Shown here: positions 48,805-60,160 of the stretch, one piece after another
Layout of the letters: every line of letters starts with the position of its first letter
Position numbering within the stretch: the stretch's first letter is position 1
From: Catonia carolina
Lineage: Eukaryota > Arthropoda > Insecta > Hemiptera > Achilidae
Length of the DNA stretch: 64,000 bases
Assembly (NCBI GenBank): GCA_035578175.1
Contig: JAQMRL010000006.1
Span: forward strand, 31,558,893-31,622,892
Direction of reading: 5' to 3'
Position numbers and translations under genes: made by a program
The notes under the pieces: model-generated
Databases searched by the model: none
Told to the model about the DNA's origin: nothing
The model's input: only the letters and a program-made list of their open reading frames with translations

Positions 48805-50799
48805 TAGGTATGTAGAAACTGCACGGTAGTGAAATGTACAAGTAGTGTCTTATTGTTGAGGTTGGCAGCACAGTCAAATTTTCACTTTCCTTCCTCAAAG
48901 CCCATCCATATACAAAAGGCAATTTCGTGACCTCAGTTTCTATATGTAGAATTTAGCCTCATACTTTTAACCTCAAAGATCCTGGTTCACGGAGGGTCCA
49001 AAATTAGTGAATTGGGTATATGACTACTTTATACAGCTGCAATAAAGAGTAGGTAAGCTTGATTTATGGTTGAACTTCCCTGATAGAAGACCATTTCTTA
49101 TTATCTTGGGTAATATTTAAAAAAAACGCAGTATGAAGAATGATCCAAATACAATGTAGCCTACAGTTTGAATAGTTCATTCATTGTTCAAAGGAAACAA
49201 ATAGGTTCAGAAATAATTTACCAATTTTAGAGAAATACCTCTCATCATACAATAAATAAAAGGTGGTCTACTCACCTTTACTTATTAGAAAAATATTCTA
49301 AGATTTAAAAGTTGTCGATGTTGATTTTAAGTTTGTTTCTGCGTTCGTTCACGACTACATAATGTATCTGGCTCCTTTTCACTAAACATCAGGTGCAAAT
49401 ATATGCAACAGCTCTCTGTTTCTGGCTCAATGCCTAGTGCAAAAATACATCCTATGTCAATAATTCTACACATTCAAATAAATGAAATTGACAGTACCTA
49501 CGTATTAGCGGACATAACATACCGGTTCGGTACCTATTGACTCACGGCGTAAAAAATTATACAAAGACTGAACTGTATCTTAAATAAACTAAAATCAGGT
49601 TTCAAATTAAGTTAGTTATTTTACAAGAATTTAAAGACGTGAGATAGAAACTATATTGATTACATAATCACAACAATAAAAGTATTCACCTTGGTTAAAC
49701 TGACTATGTAAGCTTATTACTTGATACATATTATTAGAAATAAAACGTTACCTCAAATACCAGGCATCTTGTGAATGTCATTAAAATGCCCAATTATAGT
49801 TAAACTCGTAAATTTACAATACATTAAACCGAAATAAATTTTCGAAACGCGAAAGTTGTACGAATCCACGAACGAACAGGTTATAAGAACATAATTATCG
49901 TCAAACTAACCATATGATAGTGATACAAATTAAGATGATAAAAAACCATGTACTGAAATACTGACGTCAGCAAATGCGGCCGATACGATGCCATTAAATA
50001 AATCTCAATATTTTAGGAGAATAAATTTCTCAGTTTCGTTTTTGTTTTACGCCGACTATTTTACTGAGGCTAATGATTACTTTATAATATTGAGAAATAA
50101 TCATTTTGCAGATTTAAGACATTGTAAAAACAGGGATTTCAATAAAAAAAAAAACGCAACCTTGTCTAACTGATACCTATGTTTATTTCCTGGTATATTA
50201 TACGTAAAACTCTACAAACTAAATCACGAGATGCCTGAGAGTGATTTTCTGTATTGGTTTATGAATTATGTTACGTTTATTTTTGTGTTAAGGACGACAG
50301 GTGAACTTTTTAACTTGACATAATTATACTACATAAAGTTTTTAACAACCTGTAGTTCATTGCACTTACCTTTGAAACTGTTGTGAAGAAACGATGTGCC
50401 CAGCACATTTAGGCTGGATGCATAAATGCAGTTACAGAAAATGCTTACAGCGGGCCATACCAATAATGATAACAAAGTCACAGCAAATTAAAATTGTTTA
50501 TAACTAGGTAAAGTAATTTTTATGATAAAGCACTGAACTACCTACACATAAAAAGCACCAAAACAGCAAATACTTGGCCAAAAGCAGACATAAACTATTT
50601 TGATATAACATACTTGTCAGTGGTGCTTGAACATCCAAAACAACCAGTCTCGTTAGTCTCATTCTTCCAACCGCACGCACATATGAATATGTTTACAATA
50701 CCTAGTTCAAAGTTAAGTGGAATAAGTAGCAGAATAGTAATTTTTTAGCAATAGTTTTAATTTATATCTTATTCAACTTAACTTCAGAACTATACACTA

Positions 50800-50832
50800 T
50801 CCCATGGAACCGTGCAGCACGGTTCCATGGGA
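50800..50832. repeat. 33-bp perfect palindrome (15-bp stem, 3-base loop)
   Basis: TCCCATGGAACCGTG, CAG, CACGGTTCCATGGGA. It lies between the divergent Coq8 and RPB6 genes, about 480 bp upstream of the RPB6 start. Confidence 0.9.
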
Positions 50833-51308
50833 CGGTAATAGGTTACTTCGGTGTTTCGAGTATGAAATTCAATGTTTTCCATAAAAATTATTTTAGTTAA
50901 ATTTGATATAGGCTAAATTCGACACGATTTTGGAGTTTGCATTAGCAGTAACTCCAAAACAAGTCGTTCGTAAAACAAAAAAATAGATGTAATATCCATA
51001 ATGTGATATAAAAAAATAGATATACGTGCCGTGAGCGGAATGAACTATACATGACTATTTTTTTGGTGCTTTGAGTATAAAATTATACTCAACGTTTTGG
51101 TGTTAATGTATCAGCTGTGTTGACATGTGTTGTGATGTCATAGACCTGACATAAACTCGTTGTAGGTCTCGCACTCGCTACTCACAGGATAAGTTTCCTT
51201 TAGGACAAAACGTTGTGTTGGGTTATCTGCACGTAAACGTTCCTTGGAAATTAATTGTGTAACTGATTGGTTACTGTTATCGTGCCCTCGTTCTAAAACC
51301 GTGGTATT

Positions 51309-51337
51309 ATGGCAGATGAGGAGTTTGAACCTGATGA
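51309..51337 (+). CDS. Polr2F: RPB6 coding exon 1
   Basis: Nine codons (MADEEFEPD) plus two bases, ending at a GTAAGT donor. The ATG is in the short context TATTATGGC. Confidence 0.92.
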
Positions 51338-54300
51338 GTAAGTTAACCTTTTAACAATTAACGAACTTCAGTTGTTATAACCTCAAACTCATTAATCAAT
51401 ACGACAAAAAGACGTATTATTAACTTTAAAATTTCAGTTGAAATCCTTGAATATCACCTATTATATTTATAAACAAGGAGACATTGTATAAAAATTCTAA
51501 CGTTATAATTTATGAACCCCATTGTTTTGAATAAATGAAATTAGCGTATCCACGTTATGCAATATTTTTGGTTATGTTGTGTTTAAGTTTACGTGCTTCC
51601 GGAATTATGAGTAAAGCAAGAAGTTAAATGAATATCTTTAATTTGTAATAGAGAATGAACAATTTATTGGGTAGAAAAATGGCAATTTCGGTTGTTTTAT
51701 AGTTAGGTTGGGTGCACACTGAAACCTATAACTGAACCCTTGGCCTTTATCCACATACAACATAAGTAAGGAATAAACTAAAGATTCATGCATTAACTCA
51801 ATGTGCTCAACACATTTCACATACAAGAATTTGGTAATTGGCTTCAGATTATATGAGGCTTTCTTCCATTTCTCAAATAGCAAGGTGCGTTATAATATAA
51901 TGATAACATTATCTAAGTAACTAAAGTTACGTGAGTCGTCCTTTTTTAGAATAACCAGAATAAAAAATCAGTTGTCTTCAAGTAGATCAAAAATATTCAG
52001 TTCTGTTAATAGAAATAATTGTTGTTATTTTCAGTTTCTTCATTTTAATGTACAATATTTTGATTTATGGTTATGGTTTTTAATAAATGTAACGAAAACA
52101 CACAGTTCTGTTTTTTTTTCTTTCAGAATATAATTATATTGAAAATGTATTAAACACCTAGATGGGTCTATATGAAGTTTGTAAAAAATTATTTCAAAGA
52201 AACTATCCTTGTCAAATTTAACCTCATGTAATGTATGATTGCTTAGTAGTACAGCTCTTTGTGTTGGAGGTGGGGCATCGATATAGTGGGAGTACAACAT
52301 TAAAAAAAACTAGCCTAGCCCAATGCAGTCACAATTCAATCTTTATTCTGTTGACAATTGTTAAAAGCACTTACCCTTTACTAGTATTTGACAATACAAC
52401 AAACAGTATTTTTAATACTGGTCTCATCTGTAATGCTTTTCACTGCTGATGAGCTTTGCTGTTTCGCGTGTTTAGACCAATCAGAACGTTTGCCAGTGTT
52501 GTCAGATTGTACAAATGTATAAGCCTGATGAACATTACACGCGCTTGCATCTAAGAGCCAAAGAAGTTATTCACTCGTGTCTTGCATCTCATACTGAACA
52601 TGTCGATTATAGTGTGTTAACATGTAATACTTTATAATATAATCAGGTGGTTGTTTGTTCATTCGTTATAATTGTTATTGAAAGACCAAAAAAAAAAAAA
52701 AAAATGCCTGACGAAATATATAACAGAGCTATGAGAGCAAGTATTGGCACTGTTACTGGCAAGTCATTGGCTAACTTTGAAAAATAGTTAAGGCATTTTT
52801 ATTAAAATGCCTCAGCTGAGATCTGTGCATCGACTAGATTATGAAATTTCTTTTTAAGAATCAGACTAAATGTGTGATAATAAATATTTATAACTACATC
52901 TCTTTTGAAAATTGCCTGACATTGAAGACTGCATTACCGTAGATGAACAAATAAAGAATGGAATTGAACCACTTAAGAAGAATATAATAGTTTATAATCC
53001 AGGAAAATTCATAATACCTTATTATACAAAATTGTAGGCTATATTTTATTTAAATAAAATTGACTGATTATTTATAATTTTGGACAAAGTGTATTTATAA
53101 TATTGTTTTAGCAAGGAATAATAATTGTATCATATAACATATTTTAAATTCAATGTAATCAAAAAAATAAACAAAATCTAACAAATATACACTGGCTTCC
53201 CCAATCTGCTACCTTGCTCACACACTAATTTTCTCCCTCCACTCTCCAGTACCTTCCTACCCTACTACCTGCGTTGTAACTATTTCGAAGATAAAATTAA
53301 CGAATAGTTGTATTGTGATTTGGTTAGATAAAAGAAATACCAGTCTAAATATAAACTTCATGTTTTAAAAGTAGTCTATTATTGTATTGTAAGAATATTG
53401 TATTAGAATAATGTTTATTATTTTTGTTCTAGTGTTGGGGATGATTTCGATGAAGTTGAAGAAGATGGTGATTTAGAAGATATTGATCAACAAGAGGTTA
53501 GTATTATGTATTTCTAAATAAATCTTAATCATCCTGCCACCTATATTCAATCCTATTTTAAATTTTTTTATTTTTTACCGACCTGTTACAACTCTTGCTA
53601 TATAGTTACTTGAAGTCATTAGAATGCCTTTGGTTTTAACAAAAGGGTAAAGCATTATTGCGGATGCGTGAATGTTATGGTATCAGTTTAGCCAACACAA
53701 AAACGTACACTTTACCTAAAGCGTATAGTATATTGCGGAACCTTTTGTAGGTTAAATGTACGAAAGTAACTGTTAGTTACCATAAACAGAAATGTTGGTT
53801 TCTCAAAAACGTGGTCAGACTATTTACAGTGCTGAATGAAATCTAATATGCAGTGTAATAAAATGTTGTGAAGTTGAAGCTAAAAAAAAATGCTTTTCTT
53901 TGCCTCTTAACAAAAGCAATGAGCGAGCTGCTAACTATTGTGATGTTTTGTCTTACCACAATTCGAAATATAAAAAAGGAAATTAAAAATGGTGAAGAAG
54001 CTATGATTCTTCTCAACAGTTTTGTTGACCTGGTAGAAAAATACGGTTCGTTAGATATTAGTGATTGATAGTGAAGGTGACGGTGATAGCGATAACAAAT
54101 AAAGCGATTCATTCCTAGAAGATTTTTCATTTTTTTTTTAAATTAATTTATTTAAAGTCGCATCAACTGCTTGGTCATTAGTGACTACGGTGGATAATGT
54201 AACATTAACTGTGGGATTTGACATGTAAAAATTTCAAGATGGTCGCCGGTAATTGAACCTGAGACCTCCGTGTGGCAGGCCAATGTGCTGACCACTATGC

Positions 54301-57300
54301 TACGGAGGCAGCCTGTAGAAGATTTTGTTCCAATAGAAGTAGGGAACTGGTAATTACAGTATATCAAAATTTTTAGTTATGTAATTAAGCTATAGGCAAT
54401 ATTATTGGTCAGAATTTTTCTTATAAGGTTTATGAAGTAAACATTTTCTCAGCAATAAACCACACCTTACAAAGTGTATGTAGTAACTGCACGGTAGAAA
54501 AATGTAGTGTCTCACTGTTGAAGTTAGAAACCCTGTTAGATTTTCACTTCCTTTCCTTATAGCCTATAAGCAAAAAGCATTCTCGTGACTAAAGTATTGT
54601 TAACTTGTAACTTATTTTTTAATTTTTTATATAATCCTACTTCCTACTGACATGTTTTAGTGGACTCTCCATCATCTGAGTTTGTAAAATTGAAACTAAA
54701 CTTTTTAAAATTTATTAAAAGTTTCAGACAATGTTATCTTCAGTCATTTGTATAAAACTATGAAATAAAATATGTGTTTTGTTAATTCTATTTCGCAAAT
54801 AAGTTATCTTTGTTTTACTTTTATTTTTGCAGGATGAAGGTGAAAATATTGAATTATTGTCAGCTGGTGATGCTAGAGGTGGAGTTGCGAGATCTAATAG
54901 AATAACTACACGATATATGACTAAGTAAGTATTTGGCTTCAAAGTCTGCGTTAATACCAGTAAATAAGCATTTTATATTATTAATAGCCTATAAAATGTA
55001 TGTAAGATATTTTCCAAATTAGGCTGTTTGGTTTTTTTTAACAGTAGCCCATATAATTTATATGATAATACATGCTATACTGTGGACAATTCAAACTGGC
55101 ACAACTCTTGCTCTGTACGTGCATACAGTTCCGCATAAAGTCGTATATCCATAACCAATTCTTTCAACAAGATCTACAAATTTTAATGTACGCAAATGTG
55201 TACAACCTTATTTCAATGTACAAACATACAAACTATTATGTATTTAATTTCTCTCAGTAAAAATTTAAATTAGACTGTAAATTACAAGAAATAAACTGCA
55301 AAATCTCACTAAACTATACTCTACAGATGCACACAACTAACTAAACAAATTGGTCTGAATATAAAATGAACAGAAAATCATACGTATATGAAAACAAATT
55401 AGCCAGATCATTATGTCTGACAAATTATTAATAACAGTGAAAACAAAGCGTAGTGACCGTGCGTGAGTCGCACATTACAGTAGTGATTCTATACTTCTGT
55501 GACTGTAATGTTGTTGCATGGCGAGTTGGCGAAGAGTGGAGTAGATAAACACCGAAGCTGCTTTTGCCAATTCGAATCGTCCAAGGTCAACCTTAATACT
55601 TAATACTTAATATTGTGTTTGAAATATACACATGATGTAGATGTTATTCTGAAGTCTGGCATAACACTCCTAAATTTTGAACCCGTAATTTTTAATACAA
55701 ATGTACAACTGTCCTGTTTCATATGTAAGCTGTATTTTTTTGTCTATACCTGGGTTTTTATACTATAAAAAAATGTAACAGCTACAGTATGATATTATTT
55801 AAAAATAAATTCTTATAATGCATCCCGCAGCTTAAAACCAATTCTATTTCATGTAATAAATTTATACAATATATTTCACTAATCTTTTTAAGCTGCTTTG
55901 ATTTCTACTATCTGTCACTTACACATGTTTCGGTGGATCCACCATTATCAGAGTACACAATATCATTCAAAACTAAAAATTTTTATTTAAAATATTGAGA
56001 AGATATTACATCATCAGTCATCTATAAAATAAAGTGTATATAATCCAGTTTATAGGAGATTAAAATATCTAAAACATTTATTCTAAGCATTTTTCTCTAC
56101 AGAGCCTAGTTTAGCGTGAAAGAGTGATTTTTCGTATTTTTAAGCCAAACTGAGGTTGATTTTCATTTTGCATCATTCACTCATGAATAAGGTTATGTTT
56201 TTTGAGGTTAGTTTTTTGTTTATTTTTAATGTTGGGTTATACGAGGGCTATTCAGAAAGTAGGGAACGTTTTGTAAATAAACAAAAACTATGTAAAAGAA
56301 AAATTTTTTATTATATACATCTGAAAGAGTGACTAAAATACTACTTTTCTACATAGTCACCAAGCAAATTGAGGCACTTGTCATAGCGGTGGACAAGCTT
56401 CAAAATTCCTTCGTCATAGAAATCCGCCGCCTGCGACCGCAGCCACTCAGTGACGCGCGCCCGGAGTTCCTCGTCGTCGTCGAAGCGCTGTGTTGCTAGC
56501 CAGTTCTTCATTCTTGGAAACAAGTGAAAATCACTCGGTGCAAGATCAGGACTATAGGGTGGATGAGGGAAAACCTCCCATTTGAATGAATCAAGGAGTT
56601 CTTTTGTGCGGTTGCCGTGTGAGGTCGGGCATTGTCATGAAGAAACAAAATTTTTGACGACAACTTTCCTTGGCGCTTGTTTTGAACTGCTCTCCTAAGG
56701 TTGCGCAATGTTTGGCAGTACCGATCAGAGTTTATTGTTGCACCAAGTCGAGAAAGTCAATGAGCAGCACACCTTGCCTGTCCCAAAACACAGCAGCCAT
56801 AATCTTCCTTGCTGATAAGGTTTGCAGACATTTTCTTGGTTTTTTAGGAGAATGTGTGTGCCACCACTCCATGGACTGCAATTTTGTCTCGGAATTGACA
56901 TGTTTAACCCAAGTCTCGTCACCCGTTATGATGCGATCCAGCAATGCATCACCATCCGTGTGGTAGGCCTCGAGAAATGTTAAGGCTGCCCCCATTCGCT
57001 GACGCTTATGGTTGTCAGTAAGCATTTTTGGCACCCATCTTGCACAAAATATGTGGTAGCCTTGCTTTTTAGTGACAATTTCAAACAACAAAGTGCGTGA
57101 AATTTGTGGGAAGGAAAGTGAAAGCTCCGTTATCGTGAATCGTCGGTTTTCACGAATTTTTTCATCGACTTTGGTGACCAAATCGTCTGTCACAATGCTC
57201 GGGCAACCGCTCTTCTCTTCATCATGGACGTTGGTATGGCCATTTTTAAACCGAATACACCATTTTCGCACTGAACTTTCATTCATCACATTGTCACCGT

Positions 57301-60024
57301 ATACTTCGCACAGTTGCCAATGAATTTCTATCGGTTTTAGGTTTTTGGCCGACAAAAACCGTATGACAGACCGCACTTCACAACTGGCGAGATTTTCAAT
57401 TGCAGCACACATTTCAAATTGGAATATCGAGAAAACAGGCAGCGCAGCGACGTTCCCGTTGCAACGGCTGGACGCCGACTGAAGAGCCGAACATGCACAT
57501 ACCAAGACATTTGCCGCGCGCCCAGCGGCGTCAAATGGAAACGTTCCCTACTTTCTGAATAGCCCTCGTATTTTTTATTATTGGCATTGGTAAGAGAAAG
57601 TTCAGGGAAATGCTAGGTGGGATGTAGACAAACTAAGAGAACAAGACAACCAGGTAGGTTTCCAGGAGAGTATTCAAAAAGGGATAGAAGAAAGAGGTAA
57701 TGACACAGGAAGTGTAGAGGAGGAGTGGATAAACTTCAAGGAGGTGGTAGTGAAAGCAGCGGAAGAATGGTTAGGACATACTAAAAGAAGAGGTAGGAAA
57801 CCGTGGATTACTAATGATATTTTAGAACTGATGGATGAGCGAAGAAAATATACAAACGCAAAGGACGAGAGAGGTAAAAGGCAATATTGCTACTTGAGAA
57901 ATACCATAAACAAAAGGTGTAAGAAAGCGAAGGAAGAGTGGATCAGAGCGAAATGTACGGACATTGAAAGTAAAATGGCAGTTGGTAAAGTGGACGCAGC
58001 TTACAGAAAAATAAGGGAAAACTTTGGAGAACGAAAGATGAAAGCTGTTAATTTACAAAGCGCAGGTGGCAAACCATTGTTGAATGGCCAAGAGAGAGCT
58101 GAAAGATGGAAGGAATATGTAAACCAACTCTACAGGGGAAAAGAATTAGAATATGATGCGATAGAACAAGAAACTGATGTTGAAGAAGATCAAAGAGGGG
58201 ACCCTATACTACGAGAAGAATTCGATCGGGCACTTAAGGATATGAATATGAATAAGACACCAGGAATAGATAACATACCATCGGAATTATTATTACGATG
58301 TGGCGAAGTTGCTCAAAACAAATTATACAAACTTGTGTGCAGAATTTATGAGAGTGGAGAGGTACCATCGGACTTTAAAAAAAATATTATGATTCCAATA
58401 CCAAAAAAGTCAGGAGCGGAGAAGTGTAAACATTACAGAACTATCAGCCTAACATGCCATGCATCTAAGATACTGACAAGAATTATATACAGGAGAATCG
58501 AACACCGAGTAGAAGAAGTATTGGACGATGACCAATTTGGATTTAGAAGGAGAATGGGAACTCGAGATGCAATATTGGCTCTGAGACTGATTATTGAGAA
58601 AAGGATACAGAAAAATAAAACTACTTTTATGGCATTTGTAGATTTAGAGAAAGCATTTGACAATCTGGACTGGAGTAAAATGTTTAAAACTTTGAAAAGG
58701 CTAGGAATTAAATACAAAGAAAGGAAAGTTATCTACAGTCTGTATAAGAATCAAACGGCTGTTTTGAGAATCGAGGGGTACGAAAAAGAGGCTGCTGTAA
58801 GAAAAGGTGTACGACAAGGTTGTTCTTTGTCACCACTACTTTTTAACTTGTATATAGAAGAGGCTATAAATGAAGTGAAGGAGAAATTTGACGTAGGAAT
58901 AAAAATTCAAGGAGAGACAATAAAAATGCTGAGATTCGCCGATGATATAGTAGTATTAGCCGAGGCAAAAAATGAACTAGAGGATGCCTTAAATGGAATG
59001 GATGAGATCTTGAGGAAGGATTACTTCATGAAAATTAATAAGAACAAAACGAAAGTGTTGTGCAGCAGCAAGAGTGGTTTAGAAGAGATGGGAAATTTAA
59101 AAGTAGGCAACGAAAACATACAGGAAGTTGGGGAATTCTGCTATCTAGGGAGTAAAATAACAAAGGATGGTAGAAGCACAAGTGATATCAAGAGTAGAAT
59201 TGCTCAAGCTAGAAAAGCCTTTGAAATGAAAAACAGCTTACTGACTACAAACATTGATTTACAGATTAGGAAAAATTTCTTAAAACATTATGTTTGGAGT
59301 GTATCATTATACGGAAGTGAAACGTGGGTGATAGGGGCTGTAGAGCGGAAGAGGATAGAAGCTTTTGAAATGTGGTGTTATAGGAAAATGTTAAAGATTA
59401 GGTGGGTGGACAAAATAAGTAATTTAGAGGTTCTTAGGCGAGTGGATGAAAAAAGAAGTATATGGAAGCATCTTACCAAAAGAAGGGATAGGCTAGTGGG
59501 GCATATCCTAAGACATCCAGGTATTGGGCTATCAATAATGGAGGGTAATATTGAGGGAGTAAATTGTAGAGGGAGGCAAAGATTAGAATATATAAAGCAA
59601 ATTACGAAAGATGTAGGGTGTTACAGGTATGTAGATATGAAACGAATTGCGCAAGATAGAACAGCTTGGAGAACTGCATCAAACCAGTCGAGAGACTGAT
59701 GACAAAAAAAAAAGAGAAAGTTGTGTGTTTCACACCAGATTTTTCCATATCTGCTTAGTTAAGATTTCCTTAGTCTTTGTCTTAATAAAGTTTTTTCTTT
59801 GTTATTGTTACAGATATGAACGAGCAAGAGTATTAGGTACAAGAGCATTACAGATTGCGATGTGCGCTCCACTGATGGTCGAATTGGAAGGCGAAACCGA
59901 TCCTTTGCAAATTGCTATGAAAGAACTCAAACAAAGAAAAATACCTATTATTATTCGTAGGTATCTACCTGATAACAGTTATGAGGACTGGGCTATCGAT
60001 GAACTTATTATCATTGATCATTAA
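51309..60024 (+). CDS. Polr2F: RNA polymerase I/II/III common subunit RPB6 (4 exons)
   Basis: Shared subunit of the three nuclear RNA polymerases, which binds near the clamp and stabilises the core (known for the family). Exons 51309-51337, 53433-53496, 54833-54924 and 59814-60024 splice in phase to 131 codons plus stop. An acidic, disordered N terminus ([20 protein letters not shown]) is followed from about residue 50 by the conserved Rpb6 fold: [20 protein letters not shown], then [20 protein letters not shown], and a C terminus ending DELIIIDH. All donors and acceptors are canonical. The length matches the Drosophila protein. The gene spans 8.7 kb because its introns contain repeats; intron 3 holds a mariner and a LINE nested in an older repeat. 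Drosophila names are RpII18 and Polr2F. Confidence 0.97.
51338..53432. other. RPB6 intron 1, nothing recognised
   Basis: AT-rich intron from GTAAGT to TTCTAG. Contains short open frames at 51638-51883 and 52040-52449 without motifs and an A16 run near 52690. Confidence 0.55.
53433..53496 (+). CDS. Polr2F: RPB6 coding exon 2
   Basis: Completes Asp10 and encodes [20 protein letters not shown] plus Glu. Acceptor TTTGTTCTAG, donor GTTAGT. Confidence 0.95.
53728..54600 (+). repeat. Unclassified DNA transposon family X, copy B
   Basis: In RPB6 intron 2. Homologous to 47881-48935, with the same helix-turn-helix-like remnant ([16 protein letters not shown], then IKKE), here also frameshifted. A family T SINE sits inside at 54127-54315. 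Confidence 0.65.
54127..54315 (-). mobile_element. tRNA-derived SINE (family T) with 11-bp target duplication
   Basis: Minus strand head with box A TAGCATAGTGGTCAGC (54287-54302) and box B GGTTCAATTACC (54248-54259). The tRNA-like head resembles tRNA-Gly(GCC), including CCTGCCACACGG. TAGAAGATTTT is duplicated at 54116-54126 and 54316-54326. It lies in RPB6 intron 2, inside an older repeat (53728-54600). Confidence 0.9.
54655..54770 (-). repeat. Diverged copy of the hammerhead-like repeat
   Basis: In RPB6 intron 2. Minus strand CAGATGATGG, AGTCCACT, AAAACATGTCAG; the flanks also match. Confidence 0.5.
54833..54924 (+). CDS. Polr2F: RPB6 coding exon 3
   Basis: Encodes [20 protein letters not shown] and [10 protein letters not shown] plus two bases. 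Acceptor TTTTTGCAG, donor GTAAGT. Confidence 0.96.
55795..56030 (-). repeat. Single-arm copy of the hammerhead-like repeat
   Basis: In RPB6 intron 3. Minus strand carries CTGATAAT, GGTGGATCCACC and CGAAACATGT (about 55932-55961). Confidence 0.65.
56242..57568 (-). mobile_element. Mariner element, near full length, TA duplication
   Basis: Terminal inverted repeats start CGAGGGCTATTCAGAAAG at 56242 and mirror that sequence at 57568. The element is flanked by TA and inserted in the same Helentron-like repeat copy that also received the LINE. It contains a broken transposase gene on the minus strand. Confidence 0.93.
56341..57505 (-). pseudogene. Mariner transposase, frameshifted
   Basis: A 257-codon open frame (56732-57505) encodes the helix-turn-helix region, [20 protein letters not shown], and the first catalytic Asp in TGDETW. 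The second catalytic block (HDNARPH) continues in another frame (56508-56708), and the third ([13 protein letters not shown]) lies near 56560 in a further frame; the C terminus is at 56341-56523. At least two frameshifts break the gene, so it cannot make a full transposase. Confidence 0.9.
57603..59699 (+). CDS. LINE reverse transcriptase ORF (5' truncated)
   Basis: About 698 codons are open; the first in-frame GTG is at 57744, but the frame continues upstream to the truncation point, so no native start is present. RT blocks in order: [45 protein letters not shown] (catalytic Asp), [20 protein letters not shown] and [12 protein letters not shown] (FADD form of the YADD box). The C-terminal part contains [20 protein letters not shown] and [12 protein letters not shown], typical of RTE-like and related insect LINEs. 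The upstream endonuclease domain is missing because of 5' truncation. Confidence 0.93.
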   Translation, partial: QGNARWDVDKLREQDNQVGFQESIQKGIEERGNDTGSVEEEWINFKEVVVKAAEEWLGHTKRRGRKPWITNDILELMDERRKYTNAKDERGKRQYCYLRNTINKRCKKAKEEWIRAKCTDIESKMAVGKVDAAYRKIRENFGERKMKAVNLQSAGGKPLLNGQERAERWKEYVNQLYRGKELEYDAIEQETDVEEDQRGDPILREEFDRALKDMNMNKTPGIDNIPSELLLRCGEVAQNKLYKLVCRIYESGEVPSDFKKNIMIPIPKKSGAEKCKHYRTISLTCHASKILTRIIYRRIEHRVEEVLDDDQFGFRRRMGTRDAILALRLIIEKRIQKNKTTFMAFVDLEKAFDNLDWSKMFKTLKRLGIKYKERKVIYSLYKNQTAVLRIEGYEKEAAVRKGVRQGCSLSPLLFNLYIEEAINEVKEKFDVGIKIQGETIKMLRFADDIVVLAEAKNELEDALNGMDEILRKDYFMKINKNKTKVLCSSKSGLEEMGNLKVGNENIQEVGEFCYLGSKITKDGRSTSDIKSRIAQARKAFEMKNSLLTTNIDLQIRKNFLKHYVWSVSLYGSETWVIGAVERKRIEAFEMWCYRKMLKIRWVDKISNLEVLRRVDEKRSIWKHLTKRRDRLVGHILRHPGIGLSIMEGNIEGVNCRGRQRLEYIKQITKDVGCYRYVDMKRIAQDRTAWRTASNQSRD
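57603..59711 (+). mobile_element. 5'-truncated LINE (RTE-like), long open ORF, with target-site duplication
   Basis: Non-LTR retrotransposon copy that begins mid-ORF and ends in a stem-loop (CAGTC-GAGA-GACTG, 59685-59698), TGATGAC and an A tract. The flanking duplication AAGAGAAAGTT (57592-57602 and 59712-59722) marks a target-primed insertion into the tail of an older Helentron-like repeat. The reading frame has no stop from the 5' junction to 59699, which implies a recent insertion. The clade is assigned from the RT and C-terminal sequence style and is less certain than the LINE call. Confidence 0.92.
59814..60024 (+). CDS. Polr2F: RPB6 coding exon 4 (stop)
   Basis: Completes Lys62 and encodes [20 protein letters not shown] to the C terminus DELIIIDH and TAA. 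Acceptor TTGTTACAG. This is the most conserved part of the protein. Confidence 0.97.
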
Positions 60025-60111
60025 TACCATTGAAAATTTTGTTATTTAAGTTTTTAATTTAAAGTACCTTTAATGTATTCGATTATTAAGTAAAATTGGC
60101 ATATATTTAAT

Positions 60112-60131
60112 AATAAACTTTTTTCAATAAA
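60112..60131 (+). terminator. RPB6 candidate poly(A) signals
   Basis: AATAAA at 60112-60117 and 60126-60131, about 90 to 105 bases past the stop codon, followed by an A/T-rich stretch. Confidence 0.6.
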
Positions 60132-60160
60132 AAAAGATTTTATTTTTTTATAGTAATCCT

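Larger units (their letters stand above)
47881..48935 (+). repeat. Unclassified DNA transposon family X, copy A
   Basis: Starts near CGGAAACTTTTGTAGGTTAA and matches 53728-54600 along its length. It includes a decayed helix-turn-helix-like stretch ([16 protein letters not shown], then IKKEI). A SINE tail and a MITE are nested at 48428-48804. Confidence 0.65.
45936..51308. promoter_or_regulatory. Shared divergent promoter region of Coq8 and RPB6
   Basis: Head-to-head genes, 5.4 kb apart at the ATGs. Repeats fill 46303-47263 and 47484-48935; 48936-51300 holds no ORF or repeat that I recognise apart from the 33-bp palindrome. Good minus-strand donors at about 50370 (CAAAG then GTAAGT) and 49273 (AAAG then GTGAGT) are candidates for the end of a non-coding Coq8 first exon. 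No TATA box is claimed. Confidence 0.4.
56030..59744 (+). repeat. Helentron/DINE-1-like repeat copy, split by mariner and LINE
   Basis: 3' half of the repeat family described at 46303-47263. The segments are 56030-56241, 57569-57602 and 59712-59744. They join as one repeat when the mariner and LINE are removed, including the GGTAAGAGAAAGTT inverted repeat and the terminal TTTCACACCAGATTTTT. Confidence 0.85.

Noticed and set aside
58433..58717. Minus-strand open frame inside the LINE
   Set aside because: Antisense shadow of the reverse transcriptase domain.
59647..59813. N-terminal extension of RPB6 exon 4 ([10 protein letters not shown])
   Set aside because: Reads through LINE and repeat sequence upstream of a clear TTACAG acceptor.
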